Below are positions 18,009 through 27,412 of a stretch of 64,000 bases of DNA, piece after piece. Origin of the DNA: Seongchinamella sediminis (GTDB taxonomy: Bacteria; Pseudomonadota; Gammaproteobacteria; Pseudomonadales; Halieaceae); contig NZ_QRAN01000013.1 of the NCBI RefSeq assembly GCF_003457605.1, forward strand, positions 59,519 through 123,518, given 5' to 3'. The notes under the pieces were generated by a model. That model did not search any database and was not told the DNA's origin. It saw nothing but the letters and a program-made list of their open reading frames with translations. Position 1 is the first letter of the stretch, and each line of letters starts with the position of its first letter. A program made the position numbers and the translations under genes.

Positions 18009-19199
18009 TCAGAGTTTGCCCAGCCGGTGGACGATGCGCTCGGCGGCTTCCACGCACTGGGACAGTTCCGCCACCAGGGCCATGCGCACCCGGTTGGCGC
18101 CGGGGTTGATGCCCCGGGCTTCCCGCGCCAGGAAACTGCCCGGCAATACCGTGACGTGCTCGCCGGCGAACAGCTGACGGGCGAACTCGGTTTCGGCAAC
18201 AGGCGTTTGCGGCCACAGGTAAAAGCCGGCATCCGGCATGTTGACCTCGAGGTGGCCGGCCAGTATCTCCATCACCGCCGCGAATTTCTCCCGGTAGCGC
18301 AACCGGTTCTGCACCACGTGCGACTCGTCCGCCCAGGCGGCAACACTGGCCAGCTGGTGGTGGGGAGGCATGGCGCAGCCGTGATAGGTGCGGTATTGCA
18401 GGAAACGGGCGAGCACATCCGCATCGCCGGCGACAAATCCCGAGCGCAGGCCGGGCAGGTTGGAACGCTTGGACAGGGAGTGGAACACCACGCAGTTGCG
18501 GTAGTCATCATTGCCCATGGCCGCGCAGGCCTGCAACAGGCCGGGAGGAGGGGCACTTTCGTCAAAATAGATTTCCGAGTAACACTCGTCCGCAGCGATG
18601 ATGAAATCGTGTTCCCGGGCCAGGCGAATGAGCTGTTGCAGTTGCTCCATCGGCAGTACCGCCCCGGTAGGGTTGCCGGGGCTGCAAAGGAACAAGAGCT
18701 GGCACTGCTGCCACTGGGCAGCGCTGATACTGGCGAAATCCGGCAGGAAACCGTTTTCCTCGAGGCAGTTGATGAACACCGGCCGGGCCCCGGCCAGCAA
18801 TGCGGCGCCCTCGTAAATCTGGTAAAACGGGTTGGGGCTGAGGACTAGCGCTTCCGGGCAGCGGCTGACCACCGCCTGGGCGAAGGCAAACAGGGCTTCG
18901 CGGGTACCGTTTACCGGCAGCACCTGCTGTTCGGCATCGACCCCCTGCAGCTGGAAGCGCTGGGTCAGCCAGCTGGCAATGCCCCGGCGCAGTTCGGGGA
19001 TGCCCCTGGTCAGCGGGTAGTTGGCCAGCTTGTCGAGGTTATCCGCCAGGGTCCGGATCACGAATTTCGGCGAAGGGTGCCGGGGTTCGCCAATCGACAG
19101 CGCGATGGGGCTTTTGTCCCCGGGGGGCGCAAGGTCGGCAAACAGCTGGCGCAACTTCTCGAAGGGGTAGGGCTGTAGGCGGTTCAGGTCGGGATTCAT
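18009..19199 (-). CDS. dapC: succinyldiaminopimelate transaminase
   Basis: This 396-residue fold-type I PLP aminotransferase has the N-terminus LNRLQPYPFEKLRQLF of the proteobacterial DapC family. Motifs are CSPGNPTGAVL, ADECYSEIYF (PLP-contacting Asp and Tyr) and the Schiff-base lysine in SLSKRSNLPGLRSGF near residue 240. It transfers an amino group from glutamate to N-succinyl-2-amino-6-ketopimelate in lysine and peptidoglycan precursor synthesis. It lies 15 bases after glnD and directly before nth. The glnD-dapC linkage is common in Pseudomonas-like genomes and supports this substrate over other aminotransferase roles. Confidence 0.92.
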   Translation of the reverse strand: MNPDLNRLQPYPFEKLRQLFADLAPPGDKSPIALSIGEPRHPSPKFVIRTLADNLDKLANYPLTRGIPELRRGIASWLTQRFQLQGVDAEQQVLPVNGTREALFAFAQAVVSRCPEALVLSPNPFYQIYEGAALLAGARPVFINCLEENGFLPDFASISAAQWQQCQLLFLCSPGNPTGAVLPMEQLQQLIRLAREHDFIIAADECYSEIYFDESAPPPGLLQACAAMGNDDYRNCVVFHSLSKRSNLPGLRSGFVAGDADVLARFLQYRTYHGCAMPPHHQLASVAAWADESHVVQNRLRYREKFAAVMEILAGHLEVNMPDAGFYLWPQTPVAETEFARQLFAGEHVTVLPGSFLAREARGINPGANRVRMALVAELSQCVEAAERIVHRLGKL

Positions 19200-19214
19200 G
19201 GGTGCTTGCCGGGT

Positions 19215-21899
19215 TCAGGCGACGGCCTGTTCGTCGAGCGCTTCGCGGATGGCCTTCTGGATGGCGGCACAGCGCTCAGGATCAGTAATGGGCCGCTCGT
19301 TGGCGTCGGTGATAAAGAATACATCTTCCACGCGTTCGCCCAGGGTCTGGATTTTGGCGGCCTGTAGCTCGATATTGAAATCGGTAAAAATCCGCCCGAT
19401 GCGCGCCAGCAGGCCCGGACGGTCTGGGCTGGAGACTTCCAGCACCGAATAGTTCTTGACCTTGTCCACATCCATGCTGGTTTCGGTGGGGATGGAAAAT
19501 GATTTCATTACCCGGGGAGTGCGTTTTTGCACCGGGTGGCGGTCGTAGGACTCGTTTTCCAGGGCCCTGGCCAGGTGGTTGCGAATGTGGTTCAGGCGGG
19601 CACCGTCTTCGGCGATGGACCTGCCATTTGAGTCGAGCACAAAGAAGGTGTCCAGGGTCATGCCGCCGCTGGCGTTGTAAATCCGCGCATCGTGGACCGA
19701 CAGGTCCAGCTGTTCCAGCAGGGAGCATATGCGGGAAAACAGCAGGGCGCTGGAGCGGGCGTGGATGAATATCTGGGTGGTGTTGGCCACCGATGAATCC
19801 GAGCTGGAGCGAACCAGCACCAGGGGCTTGCTCTTGTCGACGTGGCCGGCGATGGCTTCGGTGTGCCAGGCAATGTCTTCGGCTCTTTCCCGCAAGAAGT
19901 AATCCTCGCCCCGTTCCTGCCACACTTCCTCAATCTCGTCGACGGTGAAGCCACGATACTCCAGTGTGTCGATGGCGGCCTCACGGGTCTCGTTAATCCA
20001 GTCCTGCTTTTCCACCGGATTTTCCAGGCCCCGGCGCAGGGCGCGCTTGGTCTCGGTGTACAGCTGGCGCAGCAGGCTGCCGCGCCAGGCGTTCCACAGC
20101 GTGGGATTGGTGCCGTTAATGTCGGCCACGGTCAGCGACAGCAGGTAGTCGAGACGCTCCTGGAAGCCCACGTGCTGGGCAAACTGGAGGATGACGTCCG
20201 GGTCGGAAATATCCCGGCGCTGGGAGACGGCAGACATGGTCAGGTGGTTTCTCACCAGCCATACCACCATCTGGGTGTCACGGTTGGACAGCCCGTGTTC
20301 GCGGCAAAACAGCTCGGCGTCCGCGGCGCCCAGCTCCGAGTGGTCGCCGCCGCGCCCCTTGCCGATATCGTGGAACAGGCCGGCCAGGTAGAGCAGCTCG
20401 ATCTTGGGCAGGCGGCTGGTCACCCTGCCGGTCACCGGAAAGCGCTCGGCGAACTCGGGAATCTGGAAGCGGCGCATGTTTTCGATCACTTCCAGGGTGT
20501 GGGCGTCCACGGTGTAGGTGTGAAACAGGTCGTGCTGCATCTGGCCGATGATGCTGCCGAAGGCGGGGATATAGCGGCCCAGAACGCCGTAGCGCACCAT
20601 GCGCTTGAGCTGGCGGGTCAACTTGTAGGGCGAGCGCAACAAATCGATAAACATTTTCCGGTTGATTTCACTGGCCCGGAAATTGTCGTCTATCAGGTGC
20701 AGGCTGTTGCGCAGCAGGCGGATAGTGGGAGCGGCGATTCCGTCAATGGCATTGTTGCGGGAGCTGAGCAGGAAGATCTCGAATATGGCGGAGGGGTCCA
20801 CGCTGAAGACATTGTCGTTCCTGGCCTCGATGTAGCCGTTGCGAATCTGGAACCGGCCATTGAGTTCGAGTACCTCATCGTCGCGTTCTGCCGACAGAAT
20901 GACCTCGTTGAAATTCTGTATCAGCACCTCGTTGAGCATGCTCAGCGCCTGGGCGGAACGGTAGTAGAGCTGCATGAACTGCTCAACCGCCAGCTTGTCG
21001 CCATCCTCAAAGCCCCACAGGGCGGCCAGGGAGCGCTGGTGATCGAACAGCAGGCGGTCCTCCTCCCGGCCGGTAATCATGTGCAGGGCATAACGCACTT
21101 TCCACATGAACTCCCGTTCGCGCTTGAGGATGTCCATTTCCTCCTGGTTGAGGAATTCCTCGGTGGTCAGCCGGTCCAGTGATTCCACGCCGAAGTGACG
21201 CTCTGCAATCCAGGCGATGACCTGCAGGTCGCGCAGGCCCCCGGGGGAGCTTTTGACGTTGGGTTCGAGGTTGTATTCGGTATCGGCAAACTTGTTGTGC
21301 CGGTCGCGCTGTTCCTGCAGCTTGGCGCGGAAGAACTCCGGGCTGGGCCACATTTCCTTCGGCCCGGTCTGCTCCCGCACCTGGGCCATCAGCTGTTCGG
21401 GCCCGCACAGTACCCGTGCTTCCATCAGGTTGGTGAGCACGGTGATATCGTCCCTGGCGCTTTCCACGCATTGGGCGACGGTGCGTACGCTGTGGCCTAT
21501 TTCCAGGCCAATGTCCCACAGCAGGGTGAGGAAGTTTTCCAGCTGGTCATTGGCGCCGTCATCGTCGTTACCCAGCAGCAGGAGCAGGTCAATGTCCGAG
21601 TAGGGATGCAATTCGCCGCGGCCATAGCCGCCGACTGCCACCAGGGCAACCTCGCTCGAGCGCCAGTCCTGCTGCTCCCACAGGGTGCCCAGCAGTGTGT
21701 CGATAAAAGCGGCCCGCTGGCGCAGCAGGACCCCGGTTTCCTCGCCGTCGCGGAAGTTCTGGTGCAGGGATTCTGTGGTCTGGGCAATGGCCCGCTTGCA
21801 GGCCTTGAGCACAGAGCCCTGGGCCAGGCCGTCCAGCAATGCCTGCTGGTCAAACAGGTCGTGGGGAAGATTGTTCAGGGGCGGGGCGTCAGCGGGCAC
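19215..21899 (-). CDS. glnD: bifunctional [protein-PII] uridylyltransferase/uridylyl-removing enzyme
   Basis: The 894-residue nitrogen sensor uridylylates PII when nitrogen is scarce and removes UMP when glutamine is high. The nucleotidyltransferase domain shows GYGRGELHPYSDIDLL near residue 90. The HD hydrolase domain shows HDIGKGRGGDHSELG near residue 510. Two ACT domains at the C-terminus bind glutamine; the last begins YSVLEVSSPDRPGLLARIG. Start GTG at 21899 shares one base with the map stop (TAGTG). Length matches E. coli GlnD (890). Confidence 0.97.
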   Translation of the reverse strand: MPADAPPLNNLPHDLFDQQALLDGLAQGSVLKACKRAIAQTTESLHQNFRDGEETGVLLRQRAAFIDTLLGTLWEQQDWRSSEVALVAVGGYGRGELHPYSDIDLLLLLGNDDDGANDQLENFLTLLWDIGLEIGHSVRTVAQCVESARDDITVLTNLMEARVLCGPEQLMAQVREQTGPKEMWPSPEFFRAKLQEQRDRHNKFADTEYNLEPNVKSSPGGLRDLQVIAWIAERHFGVESLDRLTTEEFLNQEEMDILKREREFMWKVRYALHMITGREEDRLLFDHQRSLAALWGFEDGDKLAVEQFMQLYYRSAQALSMLNEVLIQNFNEVILSAERDDEVLELNGRFQIRNGYIEARNDNVFSVDPSAIFEIFLLSSRNNAIDGIAAPTIRLLRNSLHLIDDNFRASEINRKMFIDLLRSPYKLTRQLKRMVRYGVLGRYIPAFGSIIGQMQHDLFHTYTVDAHTLEVIENMRRFQIPEFAERFPVTGRVTSRLPKIELLYLAGLFHDIGKGRGGDHSELGAADAELFCREHGLSNRDTQMVVWLVRNHLTMSAVSQRRDISDPDVILQFAQHVGFQERLDYLLSLTVADINGTNPTLWNAWRGSLLRQLYTETKRALRRGLENPVEKQDWINETREAAIDTLEYRGFTVDEIEEVWQERGEDYFLRERAEDIAWHTEAIAGHVDKSKPLVLVRSSSDSSVANTTQIFIHARSSALLFSRICSLLEQLDLSVHDARIYNASGGMTLDTFFVLDSNGRSIAEDGARLNHIRNHLARALENESYDRHPVQKRTPRVMKSFSIPTETSMDVDKVKNYSVLEVSSPDRPGLLARIGRIFTDFNIELQAAKIQTLGERVEDVFFITDANERPITDPERCAAIQKAIREALDEQAVA

Positions 21900-22669
21900 T
21901 AGAAGGATTCACCGGATCGCCGGGTGAATATCTCGCAGCCGTCCGCGGTAATGCCCAGGGTATGCTCCCACTGGGCGGACAGTCGCCCGTCGCGGGTGGT
22001 CACGGTCCAGCCGTCTTTCTGGTTGAGTTTGGTCTGCCGTTTGCCGGCGTTAATCATCGGCTCGATGGTAAAGGTCATGCCTTCCTCCAGCACCATGCCA
22101 GCTCCTTTCTTGCCGTAGTGCAGGACCTGGGGGTCCTCGTGAAACACCTTGCCGATGCCGTGGCCGCAGTACTCGCGGACCACAGAATAGTAGTTATTTT
22201 CTGCGTGGGCCTGGATGACGGCACCGATATCACCGAGGGTGGCTCCCGGCCTGACGATCTCCAGGGCCCGGTACAGGCACTCCTGGGTCACCTGGATGAG
22301 CCGGCTGGCATGGGGGGCGACGTCGCCGACCTCAACCATGATGCTGGTATCGCCGTGGTAGCCGTCCTTGATCACGGTGACGTCAATATTGATGATGTCG
22401 CCGTTTTTCAGTTTCCTGGTGTCAGAGGGAATACCGTGACAGACCACGTCGTTGATGGAGGTGCAGATGGAGCGCGGGAAGCCGTGGTAGTTCAGCGGCG
22501 CCGGAATCGCGCCCCTGGCGGTGATGTACTCGTGACAGATCCGGTCGATTTCGCCAGTGGTTATCCCCACCTGGACATGGGGCTCGATCATTTCCAGCAC
22601 CTGCGCGGCGAGGGCGCCCGCCGCCCGCATTTTCTCGAATTCCTCTGCTGTCTTGATCGCTACGGCCAT
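21899..22669 (-). CDS. map: methionine aminopeptidase type I
   Basis: This 256-residue enzyme removes N-terminal Met from new proteins. Metal ligands are visible in DIINIDVTV and GYHGDTS (two Asp), GHGIGKVFHEDP (His), FTIEPM (Glu) and QWEHTLGI (Glu). ATG at 22669 gives the expected MAVAIKTAEEFEKM N-terminus; a longer frame would add a low-complexity extension that family members lack. It is divergent from rpsB, the usual neighbour, and leads the map-glnD-dapC-nth minus-strand series. Confidence 0.97.
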   Translation of the reverse strand: MAVAIKTAEEFEKMRAAGALAAQVLEMIEPHVQVGITTGEIDRICHEYITARGAIPAPLNYHGFPRSICTSINDVVCHGIPSDTRKLKNGDIINIDVTVIKDGYHGDTSIMVEVGDVAPHASRLIQVTQECLYRALEIVRPGATLGDIGAVIQAHAENNYYSVVREYCGHGIGKVFHEDPQVLHYGKKGAGMVLEEGMTFTIEPMINAGKRQTKLNQKDGWTVTTRDGRLSAQWEHTLGITADGCEIFTRRSGESF

Positions 22670-22797
22670 TTCCAACCCATTGAATATAAACAAAAATATC
22701 CGGTTATTTCCGCTCTTGGCGGCCCCGGGGGAGGCACATTCTACCGCATATGCCGTCGCTGCGGGTAACACCTACCGTTACTGGGGCCATTTTATTC

Positions 22798-22826
22798 TTT
22801 AACAGGGCGCCTGTTTATGGTATAAA
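22798..22826 (+). promoter_or_regulatory. putative rpsB-tsf promoter with GC-rich discriminator
   Basis: TTTAAC (22798-22803), a 17-base spacer and TATAAA (22821-22826) are followed by GCGCGCC, a GC-rich discriminator as in stringently controlled ribosomal promoters. The -35 is poor. A start near 22833 would give a leader of about 150 nt before rpsB. Confidence 0.5.
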
Positions 22827-22903
22827 GCGCGCCTCATTTTTCGGGCGGTGGCCTCGCTGGCTGTGTGCCGGAAACTGGGGAACTTAATGACACACACATA
22901 TCG

Positions 22904-22981
22904 ATACCTGTTCCAGGGTGCCTCTTCGGGGGTTTGGAGCCGGGATATGTGGAGGACTAACCCAATACAACAGGTATTACT
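22904..22981 (+). promoter_or_regulatory. rpsB 5' leader, t44-like ribosomal protein S2 autoregulatory element
   Basis: A perfect 9-bp closing stem ATACCTGTT (22904-22912)/AACAGGTAT (22969-22977) ends four bases before the rpsB ATG. Inside lie an apical hairpin (GCCTCTTCGGGGG), the segment GGGATATGTGGAGGACTAAC and a possible pseudoknot between GGGTT and AACCC. The layout and the GTGGAGGACTAACCC segment match my memory of the gammaproteobacterial t44/S2 leader, which S2 protein binds to repress its own translation. There is no ordinary Shine-Dalgarno next to the ATG; GGAGG lies inside the fold. Confidence 0.72.
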
Positions 22982-23743
22982 ATGTCGCAAGTAAGCATGC
23001 GCGACCTGCTGCAGGCAGGCGCCCACTTCGGCCACCAGACCCGTTACTGGAACCCCAAGATGGACCAGTACATTTTCGGTGCCCGCAACAAGATTCACAT
23101 TATCAACCTCGAGCACACTGTGCCGGCCTTCAACGAAGCGCTGGAGATGGTCAAGCGCTCCGCTGGCAACAAGAACAAGATCCTGTTCGTCGGCACCAAG
23201 CGCGCCGCCAGCAAGATTGTCAAGGAACAGGCCGAGCGCGCCGGCATGCCCTATGTCAGCCATCGCTGGCTGGGTGGCATGCTCACCAACTACAAGACCA
23301 TCCGTGCGTCCATCAAGCGCTACCGTGAGCTGGAAGCACAGCAGAGCGACGGCACCTTTGAAAAGCTGACCAAGAAAGAGGCGCTGATGCGTACTCGCGA
23401 TATGGAGAAGCTGGAGCGTTCCATCGGCGGTATCAAGGATATGGGCGGCCTGCCCGACGCGCTGTTCGTGGTTGACGTAGACCATGAGCGCATTGCCATC
23501 ACCGAGGCCAACAAGCTGGGTATTCCCGTGATCGGCGTGGTTGATACCAACTCCGATCCGGACGGGGTCGACTACGTGATCCCCGGTAACGACGACGCTA
23601 TCCGCGCGATCAAGCTGTACGTGACTGCAGTCGCCGATGCCTGCCTGGCGGGTAAGTCTGAAGCCGGCGAAGTCGCTGCAGCCAAGGACGAGTTCGTTGA
23701 AGAAGCTGCCGAGCCCGCGGCCGACGAGGCCGCCGCCGAGTAA
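22982..23743 (+). CDS. rpsB: 30S ribosomal protein S2
   Basis: This 253-residue ribosomal protein bridges the head and body of the 30S subunit. The signature regions [25 protein letters not shown] and [17 protein letters not shown] are present, as is the insertion coiled coil. The C-terminal tail ([13 protein letters not shown]) is acidic and Ala-rich. It is followed by tsf as in nearly all bacteria. The folded leader upstream suggests feedback by S2. Confidence 0.98.
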   Translation: MSQVSMRDLLQAGAHFGHQTRYWNPKMDQYIFGARNKIHIINLEHTVPAFNEALEMVKRSAGNKNKILFVGTKRAASKIVKEQAERAGMPYVSHRWLGGMLTNYKTIRASIKRYRELEAQQSDGTFEKLTKKEALMRTRDMEKLERSIGGIKDMGGLPDALFVVDVDHERIAITEANKLGIPVIGVVDTNSDPDGVDYVIPGNDDAIRAIKLYVTAVADACLAGKSEAGEVAAAKDEFVEEAAEPAADEAAAE

Positions 23744-23792
23744 GTCAGCTGCCGGGCGTTGCCGTGTTGGTAACACCGGGGTCCTAATCTAT

Positions 23793-23819
23793 CCCCGGCG
23801 CCATGGCGGCCGGGGTTTT
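23793..23819 (+). terminator. hairpin with T-tract between rpsB and tsf (attenuator-like)
   Basis: CCCCGGC (23793-23799) pairs with GCCGGGG (23809-23815), with further GCC/GGC pairing inside, followed directly by TTTT. It resembles an intrinsic terminator inside the rpsB-tsf gap. A partial terminator here could set the S2:EF-Ts ratio, as this junction does in E. coli. Confidence 0.6.
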
Positions 23820-23877
23820 CATATCCAAGATCCACCTTCCCGGTAGCCAAGGGCCGGGATTGCACAGGAGGACAGTA

Positions 23878-24735
23878 ATGTCAGCAAAACTGGTTAAAGA
23901 ATTACGTGAGCGCACCGGCCTGGGCCTGCTGGAATGTAAAAAGGCACTGGCCGCCGCCGATGGCGACATTGAAAAGGCGATTGAGGAGCTGCGCAAGTCC
24001 AGCGGCATGAAGGCTGCCAAGAAGGCCGGACGTACTGCGGCCGACGGCGTGGTCGTCACTCGCCTCGCCGAGGACGGCAGCTATGGCGTTGTGGTGGAAG
24101 TTAACTCCGAAACCGACTTCGTTGCCCGTGACGACAGTTTCCTGGCCTTTGTGGCTAAAGTTGCCGACGCCGCTTTCGCCGGCAAACAGACCGACGTCGC
24201 CGCCCTGATGGCAGGTGAGCTGGAGTCTGACCGGGAAGCACTGGTGCAGAAGATTGGTGAAAACATCGGCGTGCGCCGGGTTGAGCTGGTCAACGCCGAT
24301 GCCGGTGTTGTTGGCGCCTACGTGCACGGCAATAACCGCATCGCGGTGCTGGTCGAGCTCAAGGGCGGTGACCAGGACCTGGCCAAGGACGTTGCCATGC
24401 ACGTGGCCGCGGTCAACCCGCAGGTTGTATCGCCTGCCGATATGCCCGAGGAGGTCGTCGCCAAGGAGAAAGAAATCTACACCGCCCAGGCGGCCGAGTC
24501 CGGCAAGCCCGCGGAAATCATCGAGAAGATGATCGGCGGCAGGGTGAAGAAATTCCTCTCCGAGAACTCCCTGGTGGAGCAGGCCTTCGTCAAGGACCCG
24601 GATGTCACCGTTGGCAAGCTGGTTTCCGCTGCCGGTGCCGAAGTCGCTTCTTTCGTCCGCTTTGAGGTGGGTGAAGGTATCGAGGTCGAGAAAGTCGATT
24701 TCGCTGACGAGGTGGCGGCTCAGCTCAAGGGCTAG
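23878..24735 (+). CDS. tsf: elongation factor Ts
   Basis: The 285-residue guanine-nucleotide exchange factor recharges EF-Tu. The N-terminal UBA-like domain ([19 protein letters not shown]) and the core motif [10 protein letters not shown] are clear. ATG at 23878 follows a strong AGGAGG; the longer frame beginning in the intergenic hairpin is not supported. The usual followers pyrH and frr are absent. Instead a strong terminator comes 40 bases after the stop. Confidence 0.98.
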   Translation: MSAKLVKELRERTGLGLLECKKALAAADGDIEKAIEELRKSSGMKAAKKAGRTAADGVVVTRLAEDGSYGVVVEVNSETDFVARDDSFLAFVAKVADAAFAGKQTDVAALMAGELESDREALVQKIGENIGVRRVELVNADAGVVGAYVHGNNRIAVLVELKGGDQDLAKDVAMHVAAVNPQVVSPADMPEEVVAKEKEIYTAQAAESGKPAEIIEKMIGGRVKKFLSENSLVEQAFVKDPDVTVGKLVSAAGAEVASFVRFEVGEGIEVEKVDFADEVAAQLKG

Positions 24736-24775
24736 CACACTACCGTCGCGTGGTAACTGACGCGCGTTGGCAGGA

Positions 24776-24798
24776 ACGGGGCTTTGGCCCCGTTTTTG
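24776..24798 (+). terminator. intrinsic terminator of rpsB-tsf
   Basis: ACGGGGC (24776-24782) and GCCCCGT (24787-24793) form a 7-bp stem with a TTTG loop, followed by TTTTGTTTT. It is a textbook rho-independent terminator and ends the transcript before the next promoter. Confidence 0.9.
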
Positions 24799-24882
24799 TT
24801 TTCAGGGGTGTGCGGGGGCAAGGGGACGCCCGCGCCCGCTGAACCGGAGGCGGCAGAAAAAAGGCTTTCTGCCCGGAATCTA

Positions 24883-24910
24883 TTGGGCTGGCCGGCGTCC
24901 TATGTATAAT
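24883..24910 (+). promoter_or_regulatory. sigma-70 promoter of the coiled-coil protein gene
   Basis: TTGGGC (24883-24888), a 16-base spacer and a perfect TATAAT (24905-24910) lie 31 bases before the ATG at 24942 and directly after the tsf terminator. Confidence 0.6.
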
Positions 24911-24941
24911 TGCCCCAAATCTGTGGACCATTAGTAATTCA

Positions 24942-25721
24942 ATGTCAAAAGACGATATCGACAGCATTCCCTCAATTGTTCCCTCGCGCGACCACGACGA
25001 CGCCCCGGCGCACGTTCGTGGCGCCAGTGCGCCCCGCGGCAAGGGCAAATCGGGCGGTAATGGCGGCGGTCCCCGGGGTCCCGCAGCCGCGGGCGGGGCG
25101 GGAATCCTGGCCCGCCTGATGATAACCGTTTCCCTGGTGATAGCGGCGGTAGCCTGTGCCTGGGCCTGGCAGTTGCAGGAGCAGCTGAAACAGACCGGCA
25201 ATGAGCTGCAGGCCTATGAGGGCAGAATCGCCGACCTGGAGGCGCGGCTGTCGGATACCGATGAAGGCATGAGCCAGAACGCGGCGGTGCAGGCGGCCAA
25301 AATCCGCGAGCTGGATTCAGAAGTACGCAAGCTATGGGATAACGTCTGGAAAAAATCCAGGGAGCGGCTGGGCCAGCTGGAAGCAGCCAGCAAGAGCTAC
25401 AGCAGCAAAATCGCCGCCAACGAGAAGACGATCGCGGACGTGAAGGCCAGGGCGGACAGTGCCGCCGGTGACCTGGCCAAGCTGAAAAACGTGTCCGGTG
25501 ACCTGTCGCGGCTGATGTCCAGCGCCAAGTCCAACCAGGCCGAGGTCGAGCGGGTTGCCGATACCCTTAACAGCATTAACCTGGACCTGGCCAGGCTGAA
25601 CCGCCAGGTCAAGACCAACGAGGAGGGCCTGCGGGCCACCGATGCCTTCCGTCGCCAGGTGATGGCCAGCATCAGTGACCTGGAAGCGGCTGTGCGGGTG
25701 TTGCAGGTCAGCAACCCCTAG
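24942..25721 (+). CDS. uncharacterised single-pass membrane protein with long periplasmic coiled coil
   Basis: I do not recognise this 259-residue protein. Residues 1-55 are polar and Gly/Pro/Arg-rich (GKSGGNGGGPRG) and would be cytoplasmic. One transmembrane helix (LMITVSLVIAAVACAWAW) spans about residues 59-76. The remaining ~180 residues are heptad-rich Leu/Ala/Glu/Lys sequence, predicted coiled coil, with few prolines. This shape suits an envelope scaffold or division-related protein, but nothing proves it. It has its own promoter and is flanked by tsf and fumarase. It is not a TolA or FtsB homologue by any motif I can see. Confidence 0.7.
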   Translation: MSKDDIDSIPSIVPSRDHDDAPAHVRGASAPRGKGKSGGNGGGPRGPAAAGGAGILARLMITVSLVIAAVACAWAWQLQEQLKQTGNELQAYEGRIADLEARLSDTDEGMSQNAAVQAAKIRELDSEVRKLWDNVWKKSRERLGQLEAASKSYSSKIAANEKTIADVKARADSAAGDLAKLKNVSGDLSRLMSSAKSNQAEVERVADTLNSINLDLARLNRQVKTNEEGLRATDAFRRQVMASISDLEAAVRVLQVSNP

Positions 25722-25839
25722 CCACGCCCCGGGCCTCTTCAGGTCTTAGGCCGCTGGTATTAGCCGGCCCCGGGCCAGCCGTGCCGTATAGTCCCCACCG
25801 TGCCCCGGGGCTGGGGCTTTCACCAACGCACCAGCGGTG

Positions 25840-25845
25840 TACAAT
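25840..25845 (+). promoter_or_regulatory. -10 box upstream of fumarase
   Basis: TACAAT preceded by TG, 44 bases before the fumarase ATG. The best -35 (TTTCAC, 25818-25823, 16-base spacer) is poor. Confidence 0.4.
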
Positions 25846-25888
25846 ACGGGCCGCGTTTTTATCCCCGCCCAAGTAAAGGACACCTGCC

Positions 25889-27412
25889 ATGACTGTCATC
25901 CGTCAGGACGATTTCATCGATAGCGTCGCCGACGCCCTGCAATTCATTTCCTACTACCACCCCAAGGACTTCGTCGACGCGGTGCACGAGGCCTGGCAGA
26001 AGGAGCAGAATCCGGCCGCCAAAGATGCGATGGCCCAGATCCTGATCAATTCCCGCATGTGTGCCGAGGGCAAGCGGCCGATTTGCCAGGACACCGGCAT
26101 TGTTACCGTGTTCCTGAAGATCGGCATGGACGTGCAGTGGGATGCGCAGATGTCGGTCGCCGACATGGTCAACGAGGGCGTGCGCCGGGCCTACCTGAAC
26201 CCGGACAATGTGCTGCGCGCTTCCATCCTCGAGGACCCGGCCGGGGCTCGCAGGAACACCAAAGACAATACCCCTGCGGTCATCCACATGGAGGTCGTGA
26301 CCGGCGGTACCGTGGATGTACAGGTGGCCGCCAAGGGCGGTGGCTCCGAAAACAAGTCCAAGATGGCCATGCTCAATCCCTCGGACAGCATCGTTGACTG
26401 GGTGGTCAAGACCGTGCCGACCATGGGCGCCGGCTGGTGCCCGCCGGGCATGCTGGGTATTGGTATTGGCGGTACCGCGGAGAAAGCGGCGGTCATGGCC
26501 AAGGAATCCCTGATGGAGCCGATCGACATTCACGAGCTGCGGGAACGCGGCCCCGCCAACCGGGTGGAGGAGTTGCGCCTGGAGATCATGGAGAAGGTCA
26601 ACAAGCTGGGCATTGGCGCCCAGGGCCTGGGCGGGCTGACCACCGTGATGGACGTTAAAATCCACGACTACCCGACCCACGCGGCCTCGCTGCCGGTGTG
26701 CATGATTCCCAACTGCGCCGCCACCCGCCACGCCCACTTTGTGCTCGATGGTTCGGGCCCCGCGCTGCAGACACCGCCGAGCCTGGATGACTGGCCGGAT
26801 ATTACCTGGGAAGTGGGGGAGCAGGTGCGGCGGGTCAACCTCGATACCGTGACTCCGGAGGAGGCGGCGCAGTGGCAGCCCGGTGACACCCTGTTGCTGT
26901 CAGGGAAGATGTTGACCGGCCGCGACGCTGCCCACAAGAAAATGAAGGAGCTGATCGAGTCCGGCGAGGGCCTGCCGCCGGAAGTGGACCTGAAAGGCCG
27001 CTTTATCTACTACGTCGGCCCGGTCGACCCGGTGCGCGACGAGGTGGTTGGCCCGGCGGGTCCCACCACTTCCACCCGCATGGACAAGTTTACCGACTTC
27101 ATTCTTGAGAAGACCGGCCTGCTGGGCATGATCGGCAAGGCCGAGCGCGGGCCCGCCGGCATCGAGGCGATCAAGAAACACCGGGCAGTGTACCTGATGG
27201 CCGTGGGCGGCGCCGCCTACCTGGTGTCCAAGGCTATTACCTCGGCTAAAGTTGTCGCCTTCCCCGAGCTGGGCATGGAAGCCATTTACGAGTTCGAGGT
27301 GAAGGACATGCCGGTGAGTGTGGCGGTGGACGCCGAGGGTGTATCCGTGCACGAGGTGGGCCCGAAGATCTGGCAGGCGAAGATAGAAGAGCAGGCCCTG
27401 GACCTTGTCTAG
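25889..27412 (+). CDS. fumA: class I (iron-sulfur) fumarate hydratase
   Basis: This 507-residue enzyme interconverts fumarate and malate in the TCA cycle using a labile [4Fe-4S] cluster. Alpha and beta domains are fused in one chain. The cluster cysteines are in PICQDTGI (near 70), the PNCAATRHAHF segment and GAGWCPPG. The beta domain begins near LLLSGKMLTGRDAAHKK and holds GPTTSTRMD. It is a little shorter than E. coli FumA/FumB (548). The symbol denotes the class, not a proven one-to-one orthologue. AAAGGA precedes the ATG. Class I enzymes are oxygen-sensitive, so a class II fumC may exist elsewhere. Confidence 0.93.
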   Translation: MTVIRQDDFIDSVADALQFISYYHPKDFVDAVHEAWQKEQNPAAKDAMAQILINSRMCAEGKRPICQDTGIVTVFLKIGMDVQWDAQMSVADMVNEGVRRAYLNPDNVLRASILEDPAGARRNTKDNTPAVIHMEVVTGGTVDVQVAAKGGGSENKSKMAMLNPSDSIVDWVVKTVPTMGAGWCPPGMLGIGIGGTAEKAAVMAKESLMEPIDIHELRERGPANRVEELRLEIMEKVNKLGIGAQGLGGLTTVMDVKIHDYPTHAASLPVCMIPNCAATRHAHFVLDGSGPALQTPPSLDDWPDITWEVGEQVRRVNLDTVTPEEAAQWQPGDTLLLSGKMLTGRDAAHKKMKELIESGEGLPPEVDLKGRFIYYVGPVDPVRDEVVGPAGPTTSTRMDKFTDFILEKTGLLGMIGKAERGPAGIEAIKKHRAVYLMAVGGAAYLVSKAITSAKVVAFPELGMEAIYEFEVKDMPVSVAVDAEGVSVHEVGPKIWQAKIEEQALDLV

